Source of the DNA: Paraplanobispora siamensis
GTDB lineage: Bacteria; Actinomycetota; Actinomycetes; Streptosporangiales; Streptosporangiaceae
NCBI RefSeq assembly: GCF_016863175.1
Contig: NZ_BOOJ01000009.1
Location: 1-64,000, forward strand
Length of the DNA stretch: 64,000 bases
Reading direction: 5' to 3'
In this document: positions 34,746 through 43,450 of the stretch, piece after piece
How the letters are laid out: every line of letters starts with the position of its first letter
Position numbering within the stretch: position 1 is the stretch's first letter
Notes under the pieces: model-generated
Told to the model about the DNA's origin: nothing
Databases searched by the model: none
What the model saw: only the letters and a program-made list of their open reading frames with translations
Position numbers and translations under genes: made by a program

Positions 34746-35099
34746 ATGGCCGCGAAAGACGAGCTCGGCAGGCACGGCGAACAGATCGCCGTCGGATACC
34801 TGCTGCAAAACGGCATGCAGATCCTGGACCGCAACTGGCGGTGCCCGGACGGCGAGATCGACGTGCTCGCCCGGGACGGGCGGGCGCTCGTCGTGGTGGA
34901 GGTGAAGACCCGCTCCGGCCGGACTCACGGGACCGCCCTCGAAGCGGTCAACAGGGCCAAGCTCGTACGGCTGCGCAGGCTCGCCGTCCAGTGGCTGAGC
35001 ACGCGACGCGAGCGCTTCGAGTCGGTCCGGATCGACGTGGTGGCGCTGGAGCGGTTCGCGGGAGACTTCGCCATCCGCCACGAGCGGGGGGTGTGCTGA
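34746..35099 (+). CDS. yraN: YraN/UPF0102 family endonuclease-like protein
   Basis: The 117-residue protein has the YraN nuclease-fold pattern: GRHGEQIAVGYLLQNG, ILDRNWRCPDGEIDVLARDG, and VVVEVKTRSGRTHGTALEAV, with acidic D, E and the Lys of EVKTR forming a restriction-endonuclease-like active site. It precedes comM and dprA, the usual order, suggesting a role in DNA processing. The biochemical role is not established. Confidence 0.93.
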   Translation: MAAKDELGRHGEQIAVGYLLQNGMQILDRNWRCPDGEIDVLARDGRALVVVEVKTRSGRTHGTALEAVNRAKLVRLRRLAVQWLSTRRERFESVRIDVVALERFAGDFAIRHERGVC

Positions 35100-35150
35100 A
35101 TGCCTCCCGGACTGTCGTGGATCACCGGCGCCGCCCGGGGGGTGGCGTGA

Positions 35151-36881
35151 GTGGCCGTCGCACGCACGCGGTGCGTCTGCCTGATCGGGGTGACCGGCCA
35201 CGTCATCGACGTCGAGGCCGACGTCGGCAGCGGCCTGTCCGGCATGCACCTCATCGGCATGCTGGACACCGCGCTCAGTGAGGCACGGGACCGGGTCCGC
35301 TCGGCCGTGGTCAACAGCCACTACGCCTGGCCCGACGCGCGGATCACCGTGAGCCTGTTCCCCGCCAGCCTGCCCAAACGGGGCAGCACGTTCGATCTCG
35401 CGATCGCCGTCGCCCTGCTCGCGGCGGCCGGGCTCGTGCCCAGGGCCAGAGTGGCCGACTCCTTCTTCCTCGGTGAGCTGGGACTCGACGGCTCGCTCAG
35501 AGCCGTGCGGGGAATGCTCCCCTCCGTCCTGGCCGCGGCCGGCGCCGGTGCCGGCACGGTCGTCGTCCCGGCCCGCAACGGGCCCGAGGCCTGTCTCGTG
35601 CCCGGGGTGACGGTGATCCCCGTCAGCACGCTCGGCGAGCTGGTGGGATGGCTGCGCAGCGGAGACCCGATCAACCTGCCGACTCTCACGGACCAGCTGT
35701 TCGGAGAACCCGCCCCAGGCGCATCCGGTGACCCCGGCGGCGAGCCGGGTGACGGGCCGGATCCCTCCGGCGGCCCAGGCGGCCCAGGCGGCCCAGACGG
35801 CCCAGACGGCCCAGGCCGTCCGGGAAACGGCCTCACCGGCTTCTCCACCGGCCTCTCCGCTGGTCTCTCTACCGGTCCGGACGTCTCGCGGACGCCGAAT
35901 GACGCAGGCTCCGAGGCTCCCGCCCCCGACCTGTGCGACGTGGCGGGCCAGCCGTTCGCCCGCCGGGCTCTGGAGGTCTGCGCGGCCGGCGGTCACAACC
36001 TCTGGATGCTGGGACCGCCGGGCACCGGCAAGACGATGCTCGCCGAGCGGCTGCCCACCCTGCTCCCGGCTCTCGACCGCGACGAGGCGCTGGAGGTGAC
36101 CGCGATCCACTCGGTCGCCGGGACGCTCCCGGCCGACCGCCCCCTGCTGGGACGCCCGCCCTTCATGGCGCCCCACCACACGGCGACCATCGCGGCCATC
36201 ATCGGCGGAGGCAGCGGAACGATCCGCCCCGGCGCCGTTTCCCTCGCGCACAAGGGCGTTCTGTTCATGGATGAAGCTCCTGAATTTCCCGCGAACGTCC
36301 TGGACGCGCTCCGCCAGCCTCTCGAGTCGGGCCAGGTGACGGTGTCCCGAGCGCTGGGCTCGGTCACCTTCCCGGCCCGGTTCATGCTGGTGCTGGCCGC
36401 CAACCCCTGCCCGTGCGCGCAGCGGACCCGTCCGGAGGAACCGTGCCGGTGCACCCCCGCCGCCCGCCGCCGCTATCTGGCCAGGCTCTCCGGCCCGCTG
36501 CTGGACCGCATCGACGTCAAGGTCAGCGTCATGAGGGCGACCCGGCGAGAGCTGTTCGCCGACCGCCGCTTCATCGAATCGAGCCGGGTCGTGGCCGAGC
36601 GGGTGCTCCTGGCCCGCGAACGCGCGGCCAAGCGTTTCGCCGGCACGCCGTGGCGGTGCAACGCCGAGGTGCCCACCGGTGCCCTGCACAGCGAATACCG
36701 CCTTCCGGCGAAGGCGATGACGCCGCTGCTCAGTTGCCTGGACAGCGGGGTGCTGAGCGCCCGGGGGCTGGACCGGGTGCTCAGGGTCGCCTGGAGCCTG
36801 GCCGATCTCAAGGACCGGGGAAGGCCGGGCGTCGAGGAGACCAACGCCGCCCTCGGACTGTGGCTGGGAGAAGAGCGGTGA
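35151..36881 (+). CDS. YifB/ComM-like Mg-chelatase-related AAA+ ATPase
   Basis: ComM promotes branch migration during integration of DNA by transformation. This 576-residue protein has an N-terminal ChlI-like domain (GLSGMHLIGMLDTALSEARDR), the AAA+ Walker A LGPPGTGKTMLAERL near residues 285-299, Walker B VLFMDEAPEF near 370, and a Mg-chelatase C-terminal domain with NPCPC and a Cys-rich RPEEPCRC. Between the two domains lies a low-complexity insert of Gly-Pro-X triplets (about residues 190-240). dprA overlaps its stop by 4 bp. Confidence 0.9.
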   Translation: MAVARTRCVCLIGVTGHVIDVEADVGSGLSGMHLIGMLDTALSEARDRVRSAVVNSHYAWPDARITVSLFPASLPKRGSTFDLAIAVALLAAAGLVPRARVADSFFLGELGLDGSLRAVRGMLPSVLAAAGAGAGTVVVPARNGPEACLVPGVTVIPVSTLGELVGWLRSGDPINLPTLTDQLFGEPAPGASGDPGGEPGDGPDPSGGPGGPGGPDGPDGPGRPGNGLTGFSTGLSAGLSTGPDVSRTPNDAGSEAPAPDLCDVAGQPFARRALEVCAAGGHNLWMLGPPGTGKTMLAERLPTLLPALDRDEALEVTAIHSVAGTLPADRPLLGRPPFMAPHHTATIAAIIGGGSGTIRPGAVSLAHKGVLFMDEAPEFPANVLDALRQPLESGQVTVSRALGSVTFPARFMLVLAANPCPCAQRTRPEEPCRCTPAARRRYLARLSGPLLDRIDVKVSVMRATRRELFADRRFIESSRVVAERVLLARERAAKRFAGTPWRCNAEVPTGALHSEYRLPAKAMTPLLSCLDSGVLSARGLDRVLRVAWSLADLKDRGRPGVEETNAALGLWLGEER

Positions 36882-38089
36882 ACGACCGGTTCGCACGACT
36901 CACGCTGATGAGGCTGGCCGAGCCCGGCGACGCGGTGATGGGCAGACTCGTGGCCGCGCACGGCCCCGAAGGGGCGCTCGCGCAGATCCGCGCCGGACGG
37001 CTGGACGCGGGGTTCGCCCGGTGGTTCGCGGGCACCCGCCGCCGTGGCGCGGCCGGGACGGCGGGCGACGAGACGGCGCTGGACGACGATGCGGCGGTGA
37101 AGCTCGACCGGATCCTCGCCTCCTGGACGGCCCGGCTGGAGACGGCCGACCCCGACCGCGACCTGGCCGACGGCGAGCGGATCGGGGCACGGCTGATCGT
37201 GCCGGGCGACCCGGAGTGGCCCACCCAGCTGGACGACCTCGGAGACTCCCGGCCCCACGCGCTGTGGCTGCACGGTGAGGCGAACCTGCGCTTCTCCTGC
37301 GTCCGCTCGGTCGCGATCGTCGGTTCCCGGGCCGTCACGCCGTACGGCACGCACGTCGCGACGGAGTTCGGCGCCGGGTTGAGTGAACGGGGATACGGGG
37401 TGGTCTCCGGCGGTGCCTACGGCGTCGACGGCGCGGCGCACCGCGGTGCCCTCGTCTGCGACGCGCCCACCGTCGCCGTGCTCGCCTGCGGCGCCGACGT
37501 GACCTATCCCACGGCGCACCACGATCTGTTCGCGGCCGTGCGCACCCAGGGCCTGCTGGTGAGCGAGTGCCCGATGGGCGTACGGCCGACCCGGCCACGC
37601 TTCCTGGTCCGCAACCGGCTCATCGCCGCGCTGTCCCGGGGAACCCTCGTCGTCGAGGCGGCGGTGCGCAGCGGCGCCCTCAACACGGCCGGGCACGCGA
37701 CCGAGCTCAACCGCCACCTGGCGGCCGTGCCAGGCCCGGTCACCTCCGAGACCTCGGCCGGATGCCACCGGCTGATCCGCCAGGGCGCGGCGACCTGCGT
37801 CACCACCCCCGCGGAGATGATCGAACTCGTCGGCGCCGTCGGAGGTGACCTCGCCCCCGAGCCTCGCGGCCCGGTCTTCCCCCGTGACCAGCTCTCCCCC
37901 GAGACCCGCCGCGTCCTGGAAGCCGTACCCACCCGAGCCGGAGCAGGCCCCGCGATCATCGCCCTCGCGGCGGGCGTCGACCTCGACACGGTCCTCTCCT
38001 GCCTCGGCGGCCTCGCCGCAGCCGGATACGTCGAACGCGTCCCCCGAGGCTGGCGCCTACGCCCCAGCCCTCCATCAGGCCCCCCGTGA
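36878..38089 (+). CDS. dprA: DNA processing protein DprA
   Basis: DprA loads RecA on single-stranded DNA. GTG at 36878 overlaps the comM-like stop. The 403-residue protein has an N-terminal SAM-like region, the Rossmann-like core with SVAIVGSRAVTPYGTHVA, VSGGAYGVDGAAHRGAL, VACGADVTYPTAHHDL and FLVRNRLIAALSRGTLVVEA, and a C-terminal winged helix (AGPAIIALAAGVDLDTVLSCL). Translational coupling to the ATPase gene suggests joint function in DNA uptake or recombination. Confidence 0.95.
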   Translation: MNDRFARLTLMRLAEPGDAVMGRLVAAHGPEGALAQIRAGRLDAGFARWFAGTRRRGAAGTAGDETALDDDAAVKLDRILASWTARLETADPDRDLADGERIGARLIVPGDPEWPTQLDDLGDSRPHALWLHGEANLRFSCVRSVAIVGSRAVTPYGTHVATEFGAGLSERGYGVVSGGAYGVDGAAHRGALVCDAPTVAVLACGADVTYPTAHHDLFAAVRTQGLLVSECPMGVRPTRPRFLVRNRLIAALSRGTLVVEAAVRSGALNTAGHATELNRHLAAVPGPVTSETSAGCHRLIRQGAATCVTTPAEMIELVGAVGGDLAPEPRGPVFPRDQLSPETRRVLEAVPTRAGAGPAIIALAAGVDLDTVLSCLGGLAAAGYVERVPRGWRLRPSPPSGPP

Positions 38090-38610
38090 CCGGCACCCCG
38101 AAATCCCTGCCGCAAGGAGATGCTCATCGATTGCGAGACGGAGAACCAGCAGGGAGCACGGCAGGCACGATGTCAGTCGCCCCGCGTCACACCGTGCCCC
38201 TGCCTGACGGCAGCTGGATGGGTAAGCCTGGCGCTGGACGTGGATTCGCGGCGCGTATCGGCTGCTGGACCCACCCGTTAAGCGTGTCCGTGGTGGGCCT
38301 GGTGTTGCTCACCCGGGCTGCGCCGTACGGCTAGGCGAGCCTGCCCGCGCCACCGATCTGCGGACTGATCCCACCCGGATCGTCGGCTGCACTGCCATCG
38401 AATGCGGTTGTTCTTATCCTGTCGGCGGTCATCGGAGTGGACAGGGCGATCCTCCGAGGCGGCGTCGGCAGACGGCAGCACCGACAAGGACCCCGGAGGT
38501 TCCCGGTCGCCCTCGTGGCTCTCCCGGTAGATGCGTGGCTGCCCTGAGCAGTGCGGCGATGAGGGCCGTGCGCAGTGTGGGGCGCGGCTGAGCTTCGCCC
38601 AACGGCGTGC
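38090..38610. other. 521-bp stretch without a convincing gene
   Basis: Open frames here are short, mutually overlapping and have no family motif. Codon-position GC bias is weaker than in the neighbours. The region separates dprA from a 19-bp tandem array. In many actinobacteria this interval carries whiG and/or a tyrosine recombinase gene, neither of which is seen; the stretch may be decayed sequence. Confidence 0.5.
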
Positions 38611-38779
38611 CGGCGGCCCGGTTCAGCGTCGGCGGCCCGGTTCAGCGTCGGCGGCCCGGTTCAGCGTCGGCGGTCCGGTTCGGTGTCGGTGGTCCGGTTC
38701 AGCGTCGGCGGTCCGGTTCAGCGTCGGCGGTCCGGTTCGGTGTCGGTGGTCCGGTTCAGTGTCGGCGGTCCGGTTCAGT
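38611..38779. repeat. 19-bp tandem repeat array, about 9 copies
   Basis: The unit is CGGCGG(C/T)CCGGTTCA/GG(C/T)GT, head to tail from 38611 to 38779. The first three copies are identical; the later copies alternate two variants in a near-57-bp higher-order pattern. Because 19 is not a multiple of three, the array is not a protein repeat. It ends 11 bp before an ATG at 38791, so copy number could affect expression of that gene. Confidence 0.9.
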
Positions 38780-38790
38780 AGGGTGCGCCG

Positions 38791-39309
38791 ATGGGAGACA
38801 TCTACGAGCTTGTGCTGTCGATGGACATTCGCGCTGACATCACCGATGACGAGCTTGCCGAACTGCGGTGGCATGTGGGGGGAGGGCCACGACCCGAGCG
38901 GCTGCCGCTCGGCACCGACAATTACCTGGATGCCTATCCGCTGGGTGATCCCGACGACCCCGACTGCGAGTGGGAGACCGCGGAACCGGAGCCCGCGTTC
39001 GCGCAGCGTGGCGCCGCCTGGAAGGTGGGCGGCGCGCTCCTCGCCGAGCTGGTCAGGCGGGAGCAGCCGGACGGCTGGTCACTGACGGTCCGCCAGGAAC
39101 TGCATCCCGACGCTTTCTACCGGCTCAGAACATTGCTGGACTGGCTCGGCCGTTCCTCGCTCAACGCGCATGCCGCCGGGATCGAGTTCTTCGCCGGACA
39201 ACTGCGCCACTACGAGAGTGTTGAGATCACACCGCTCGTTCTGCTGGACGGACGAATCCGTGTGCCGGCGGAGGTCGAATCGCACACCCCGCACTGGCAG
39301 GGCGCCTGA
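38791..39309 (+). CDS. Hypothetical protein, acidic, 172 residues
   Basis: No family is recognised. The sequence starts GDIYELVLSMDIRADITDDE and has an acidic middle (PDDPDCEWETAEPEPAF), a possible helical segment around LLAELVRREQPDGWSL and a C-terminal half with QELHPDAFYRLRTLLDW. It looks soluble: no signal peptide or membrane helix. The start ATG is just downstream of the 19-bp array, and a weak GTGCG precedes it. Neighbouring a SUKH-like gene and flanked by two tandem arrays, it may belong to an accessory island. Confidence 0.6.
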   Translation: MGDIYELVLSMDIRADITDDELAELRWHVGGGPRPERLPLGTDNYLDAYPLGDPDDPDCEWETAEPEPAFAQRGAAWKVGGALLAELVRREQPDGWSLTVRQELHPDAFYRLRTLLDWLGRSSLNAHAAGIEFFAGQLRHYESVEITPLVLLDGRIRVPAEVESHTPHWQGA

Positions 39310-39402
39310 AAGGCCCACACGACGAGGTGAGACGTCGCTGGCGGATTGAGTGTGCCGGCGCCGCAGCAGGCAACGTCCGCCACGAGGAAAGCGGTGTTCG
39401 AA

Positions 39403-39478
39403 GGTGGTGCATCGCACGGGCGGTGGTGCATCGCACGGGCGGTGGTGCATCGCACGGGCGGTGGTGCATCGCACGGCA
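39403..39478. repeat. Second 19-bp tandem repeat array, 4 copies
   Basis: The unit GGTGGTGCATCGCACGGGC starts at 39403, 39422, 39441 and 39460 (the last is incomplete at its end). The sequence is unrelated to the array at 38611-38779 apart from having the same 19-bp period. It lies between two convergent genes in a 232-bp gap. Confidence 0.9.
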
Positions 39479-39541
39479 GGTCAGGAGGCCATAGCCCGGC
39501 TACGGGCGACAACCTGCCGGATGACTGGGAGCTGGAGCCGG

Positions 39542-40090
39542 TCACCGATCCGCAGGAAGATCCAGCAGGGCAGGAGTCAGACACTCGATGTCTGCCGCCG
39601 TGCGGTCGGCGAACGGCTGACTCAGCTCACGCAGCCGGGGAAGGGCCTCACCGAGGGAGGCGCCGAGCCGGTGCAGCGAGTCGAGCCGGGCGCTGTAGTA
39701 GACGTCGAACTCGCCGTCGACCCGCCCTCTGGTGTCCCACAGCAGGGCATCACCGTTCTCGCTGAACGCGAACACGACGAGGCTGTCGATCATCGACCAG
39801 TCACCGTCCGGCTCGACTTTCCAGTCGAACTCCTCGGTGCGCGCCTCGGCATAGGTCTGCCGGAACACCTCGGTCAACCGGGCGGCCCGATGCTGCCAGC
39901 CATCGGCGAAACCGTCCCGTGCCGGCGGGTAGACGAGCCAGAGCCCGAACAGACGTGAGAACCCGGCCCGCAAGACGTACTGGCGGTAGGAGGCCGGAAA
40001 TCCCTCACCGTCGGCGAAGCGATGCTCAGTCAGCAGGTCTTGCGCGACCGCATCGAGCGCGGGAACACCGGTCATCGACAGCTCGTCCAT
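39542..40090 (-). CDS. SMI1/KNR4 (SUKH) superfamily protein
   Basis: This 182-residue protein resembles SUKH proteins: an early GFPASYRQYVLRAGFSRLFG (the P-xx-Y-xx-(F/L) and Gly pattern), then VFAFSENGDALLWDTRG near the middle and FDVYYSARLDSLHRL. SUKH proteins commonly are immunity proteins to secreted polymorphic toxins or contact-dependent systems. No toxin gene is adjacent, so it would be an orphan immunity protein or have another role. The start at 40090 could also be the ATG about 15 bp downstream (MTGVPALD). Confidence 0.6.
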   Translation of the reverse strand: MDELSMTGVPALDAVAQDLLTEHRFADGEGFPASYRQYVLRAGFSRLFGLWLVYPPARDGFADGWQHRAARLTEVFRQTYAEARTEEFDWKVEPDGDWSMIDSLVVFAFSENGDALLWDTRGRVDGEFDVYYSARLDSLHRLGASLGEALPRLRELSQPFADRTAADIECLTPALLDLPADR

Positions 40091-40213
40091 GACGCCTGAG
40101 CCTGCTCATCCCGGGCCCGCAACGTCAACAGCGAGATCCCGGCAGTCGGGACAGCGGCCCGAGAAACGGGGCGAACGGCACCTGATACGGCACCAGCCGG
40201 TCTGCGGAAGGCA

Positions 40214-41119
40214 TTACCGATCAGTTCTCCGCCTTCGACGCCTCACCGGTGTCGGGGTGGGTCGTGATTCCACCGGAATCACGGGTGAGTCCTCGGCCTG
40301 GACCGGCGCCGGGGGCAGGCCCTCGTAGCCGTCGTCGGAGGACCGGTTTTCAAGGCGTCGCCGGTTTCGTCGGTGAGCTGGGGAGCGGGGGAAGTGCTCG
40401 GCCCGGTAGCGCATCACGGGTGACCTCATGGAGGCCAAGGCGGTGTGAAGGGTAGCCGGGGCGGTCTCGCGGAGAGCGGTCCAGGTGGGGAGGAGACGGA
40501 CCTGGCCGAGGCCGAGGAGGAGGAGCGGGTCGAGATAGTCTCGCGCCCGGAGCAGGCCCCAGTGGAGACAGGTGACCGGGCAGTGGCCGGGGACGTCCTC
40601 CACGGTGCCGATCACATCGCCCGACGCGATCTCCTGGCCCAGCCGTACTGAAGCGCGGACCGGCAGATAGGTCGTCCGCAGTCCGCCCGGATGGAGCACG
40701 GTGACGACGCCGCGTCCGGCGAGCGGCCCGGCGTAGCCGATGGTTCCGGCGCCCGCCGCGTGGACCTCCTCTCCTGCGGACGCGGCGAGGTCGACACCGC
40801 GGTGCCCGGCCAGCCAGGGCTGAGGGGGCGGGGCGAAGCCCTCCAGGACCCTGGGCCGTTCGGCGAAGGGCCATGCCCACCGGGGAAAGGCCTCCCCCCA
40901 CGGGTCACTCGGCCGCTCCGGGACGACCGGTTCCGTCGACGTAGTAGGTCGCGCCCGCAGAACGGACGGCTGTTTCGAGGACGGGAGTGACTTCGTCTCC
41001 TGGGAAGACGTGCTCGCCGTGCTCGCCGTGCTCGCCGGGACCGGTGGGTCCGTGGCGGCTGATCCCGGAACGGTGATCAGCAGAGCCGTGAGGAGGGCGG
41101 CGATCGGGTGAGAGGACAC
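40214..41119 (-). CDS. Secreted M23-family peptidase
   Basis: The 301-residue protein has a signal peptide (PIAALLTALLITVPGSAA) and an M23/LytM domain: zinc-ligand region WLAGHRGVDLAASAGEEV near residues 105-122, GVVTVLHPGGLRTTY and CPVTCLHWGLLRARDYLDPL. The usual H-x-H motif is replaced by C-x-H in TCLHWG, which leaves the zinc-binding second His intact but removes the catalytic first His; this substitution is common in this subfamily and makes strong hydrolase activity doubtful. The Arg-rich tail is cytosol-unlike. It lies before rpsB, the usual actinomycete location. Confidence 0.82.
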   Translation of the reverse strand: MSSHPIAALLTALLITVPGSAATDPPVPASTASTASTSSQETKSLPSSKQPSVLRARPTTSTEPVVPERPSDPWGEAFPRWAWPFAERPRVLEGFAPPPQPWLAGHRGVDLAASAGEEVHAAGAGTIGYAGPLAGRGVVTVLHPGGLRTTYLPVRASVRLGQEIASGDVIGTVEDVPGHCPVTCLHWGLLRARDYLDPLLLLGLGQVRLLPTWTALRETAPATLHTALASMRSPVMRYRAEHFPRSPAHRRNRRRLENRSSDDGYEGLPPAPVQAEDSPVIPVESRPTPTPVRRRRRRTDR

Positions 41120-41261
41120 GGTTGCAAGGGTGCTGCTCAGCGGAGGTGCTCAACGGGCCGATCGGGATTCTGTGGACAGCGACCGCCCCCTGTGGACGAA
41201 CCCGGGACGAGGACCACGCCGTGAAGCGGGAGAGGGAGCGGGAGCGGGACACGGCCTGGGC

Positions 41262-42521
41262 CTAAGGGCTCACGCTCCGGGCCTGCGCCTCGGACTCGCG
41301 TCCGGAGGTGCGCAGGGGTGAGAGCCAGATGACGGGGATCGTCACCAGGACTCCGGCCGCGCACAGCCACAGCACCGGGCGCAGGCCCAGGAACTCGCCG
41401 AGAAGGCCGCCGGCGAGGCCGCCCAGGGCCATGACTCCCTGGATGGCGAAGGTCATCGTGGCGTTGACCCGGCCGCGGATGGTGTCGGAGGTCTCGCGGA
41501 GGACGACCGAGCCGAAGCAGACGGAGAAGGCGACGACGGCCATGCCGGTGATCAGGGTGCTGGCGGACATGAGGGCGAACTTGGCCCAGACGGGGCCGGA
41601 GGCCAGCGCGGCGACCACGAAGTCCAGGGGGAACAGCAGCACCGCGTAGACCAGCATCCGGTTCTCGCCGATCCGCGGGGCCAGGCGCACGGCGACGGCC
41701 GCGCCGAGCAGGCCGCCCGCGCCGAAGAAGGCGGTCAGCGCGCCGATCATGCCGGCGGGGAGGTCGAGGGCCTTGACCGCGTAGATGACGAAGAGCGCCA
41801 TGTAGGCGCTGCCGAAGAAGTTGATCGCGATTCCCGCGCCGCAGAGCGCGCGGAGCACCCGGTGCCCCGCCACCGCGGTCAGTCCCTCGCGGATCTCGGT
41901 CCACATGCCGCGGGGCTCGGCCGGGGTGTGCGTCTCCGGGGCCCTGATTCCCTGGATGAGGAACGCCGAGGCCAGGAACGACACCACGTTGACCAGCATC
42001 GCGAACGGTGCGGTGAAGATCTGGACGAGCGCGCCGGCGAGGCCGGGCCCGCCGACGGAGGCCAGGGAGTAGGCCGACTGGAACCCGGCCAGGGCCTGGG
42101 TGCGCTGGCTCTCATGGACCACCGAGGTCAGGTGCGGGAAGTTGAACGTACGGAAGATCACCGAGCAGGCGCCCACGACGAAGGTCACCGCGATCAGCCA
42201 CGGCACGCTCAGCAGTCCGGCGATCCAGACCAGGGGGATCGTGGCCACGGCGACGGCGGAGATCGCCTCGCAGGTGACCATGGTCGGCCGGTGCCACCGT
42301 GCCCGGTCTGCCAGGGTTCCGGCCGGAAGCCCGATCAGCAGGCAGGGCAGCGAGGCGGCGGCGGTGAGCACTCCCATCTGGGCGGGTGAGGCGCCGAGCA
42401 GGGTCGCCGCGACCAGCGGTACGGCCAGCCGGGAGACCTCGGTCCCGGCTTCGGAGACGGCGCGTGCCGAGAGCAGCAGCCGGTAGTCACGCTGTCTGCG
42501 CAAGGGGGCGGGCTGGAACAT
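41262..42521 (-). CDS. MFS transporter
   Basis: This 419-residue protein has 10-12 hydrophobic helices, no signal peptide, and the MFS-type cytoplasmic loop GTLADRARWHRPTMV between helices 2 and 3. It resembles the drug/macrolide efflux type (ATLLGASPAQMGVLTAAASL). It is divergent from an ArsR-family regulator at 42628 with palindromic sites between them, so expression is probably derepressed by the regulator's ligand. The exported compound is unknown. Confidence 0.85.
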   Translation of the reverse strand: MFQPAPLRRQRDYRLLLSARAVSEAGTEVSRLAVPLVAATLLGASPAQMGVLTAAASLPCLLIGLPAGTLADRARWHRPTMVTCEAISAVAVATIPLVWIAGLLSVPWLIAVTFVVGACSVIFRTFNFPHLTSVVHESQRTQALAGFQSAYSLASVGGPGLAGALVQIFTAPFAMLVNVVSFLASAFLIQGIRAPETHTPAEPRGMWTEIREGLTAVAGHRVLRALCGAGIAINFFGSAYMALFVIYAVKALDLPAGMIGALTAFFGAGGLLGAAVAVRLAPRIGENRMLVYAVLLFPLDFVVAALASGPVWAKFALMSASTLITGMAVVAFSVCFGSVVLRETSDTIRGRVNATMTFAIQGVMALGGLAGGLLGEFLGLRPVLWLCAAGVLVTIPVIWLSPLRTSGRESEAQARSVSP

Positions 42522-42552
42522 CGGGACCTCCCACGTCTTTCTGAAGGATTCG

Positions 42553-42591
42553 CTTCACATTTATGAAGGTAACCCTTCACAGTTGTGAAGG
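42553..42591. promoter_or_regulatory. Tandem inverted-repeat operator between MFS and ArsR genes
   Basis: CCTTCACA at 42574-42581 is mirrored by TGTGAAGG at 42584-42591 around GT, and CTTCA at 42553-42557 is mirrored by TGAAG at 42564-42568. A further half-site ACTTCAT follows near 42596-42602. Phased TGAAG/CTTCA elements covering both promoters are what an ArsR-family dimer would bind. Confidence 0.75.
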
Positions 42592-42627
42592 CAATACTTC
42601 ATATCTCGGAACGGGTACGGTCTGCTT

Positions 42628-43329
42628 ATGGCCGAGGAGAAGCGCAGGGAGGAGCGGGAGCTCAGCGACCCCCGGGCGATGCGGGCGCTGGCCCATCCCG
42701 CCCGGCTCGCCATCCTGAACAAGATCCAGGCGGACGGCACCGCCACCGCCACGGAGGTCGCCGAGGTGGTCGGAGTCACACCGAGCGCGGCGAGCTATCA
42801 CCTGCGCATGCTGGCCAAGTACGGCTTCGTCGAGGACGCGCCGCCGCGCGGTGACGGCCGGGAGCGGGTGTGGCGGCGCGTCGGGGCGAGCTGGAGCGTC
42901 AGTCCGGACATCGACGACCAGCCCGAGGTGCGGGCGGCGAAGAACATGCTGATCAACCTCGTCCGCGACGAGGCGGCGGCCGAGGCGAAGCGCGCGCTGG
43001 AGAACTTCGACAGGGAACCGCGGGAGTGGCGGGACGCGACCACGTTCGCCCGCTCCGTGCTGCTCGTCGACGCCGCCGAGCTGAAAGAGCTGATCCGGCG
43101 GATCGAGGAGCTCATCGAGCCCTACCGGGTCGCAGCCCGGGACCGGAGCCAGGCCCCGCCGGGCGCGAGGATCGCCGAGACGCAGATCACCGTGTTCCCC
43201 CGCACCGAACGGCGGCCGCACGGCCTGCCCTCCGAGGACCACGGGGAGCCATCCGCCGCCGGGAGTGACGGAGAGGCCCGGGACGCCGGGAACGTCTGGG
43301 GCGACGGAGACGGCGAAGGGCCGTTCTAG
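42628..43329 (+). CDS. ArsR-family winged-helix regulator
   Basis: The 233-residue protein has an N-terminal winged helix at about residues 12-75 ([51 protein letters not shown]) followed by a helical C-terminal domain. There are no metal-binding Cys pairs, so it senses something other than arsenic-type metals. It is divergent from the MFS gene and very likely represses it and itself through the operator at 42553-42591. Confidence 0.87.
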   Translation: MAEEKRREERELSDPRAMRALAHPARLAILNKIQADGTATATEVAEVVGVTPSAASYHLRMLAKYGFVEDAPPRGDGRERVWRRVGASWSVSPDIDDQPEVRAAKNMLINLVRDEAAAEAKRALENFDREPREWRDATTFARSVLLVDAAELKELIRRIEELIEPYRVAARDRSQAPPGARIAETQITVFPRTERRPHGLPSEDHGEPSAAGSDGEARDAGNVWGDGDGEGPF

Positions 43330-43450
43330 GGACGTCTCGGCCGTTCCGGGAGGGCGTTCCGGGCCGCTCCCGCGGAGGGCGGAGGCGGTCGTTTCCGGGG
43401 CGTCTGGCGTGGCCCCGCCCCGGAAGGTCGGCCGGAGGTGCCGCTACGGG

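Noticed and set aside
38611-38779. CRISPR-like array.
   Set aside because: The 19-bp units are directly adjacent with no unique spacers, so this is a plain tandem repeat.
38531-39085. A 184-codon frame running through the 19-bp array.
   Set aside because: Its repeated Arg/Ser/Gly-rich peptide is produced by the array, and 19 is not a multiple of three, so the repeat cycles through frames; the gene at 38791 is in another frame.
43330-43450. Possible small gene between the ArsR regulator and rpsB.
   Set aside because: No start with a ribosome-binding site, and the frame lacks homology; the region looks like promoter sequence.
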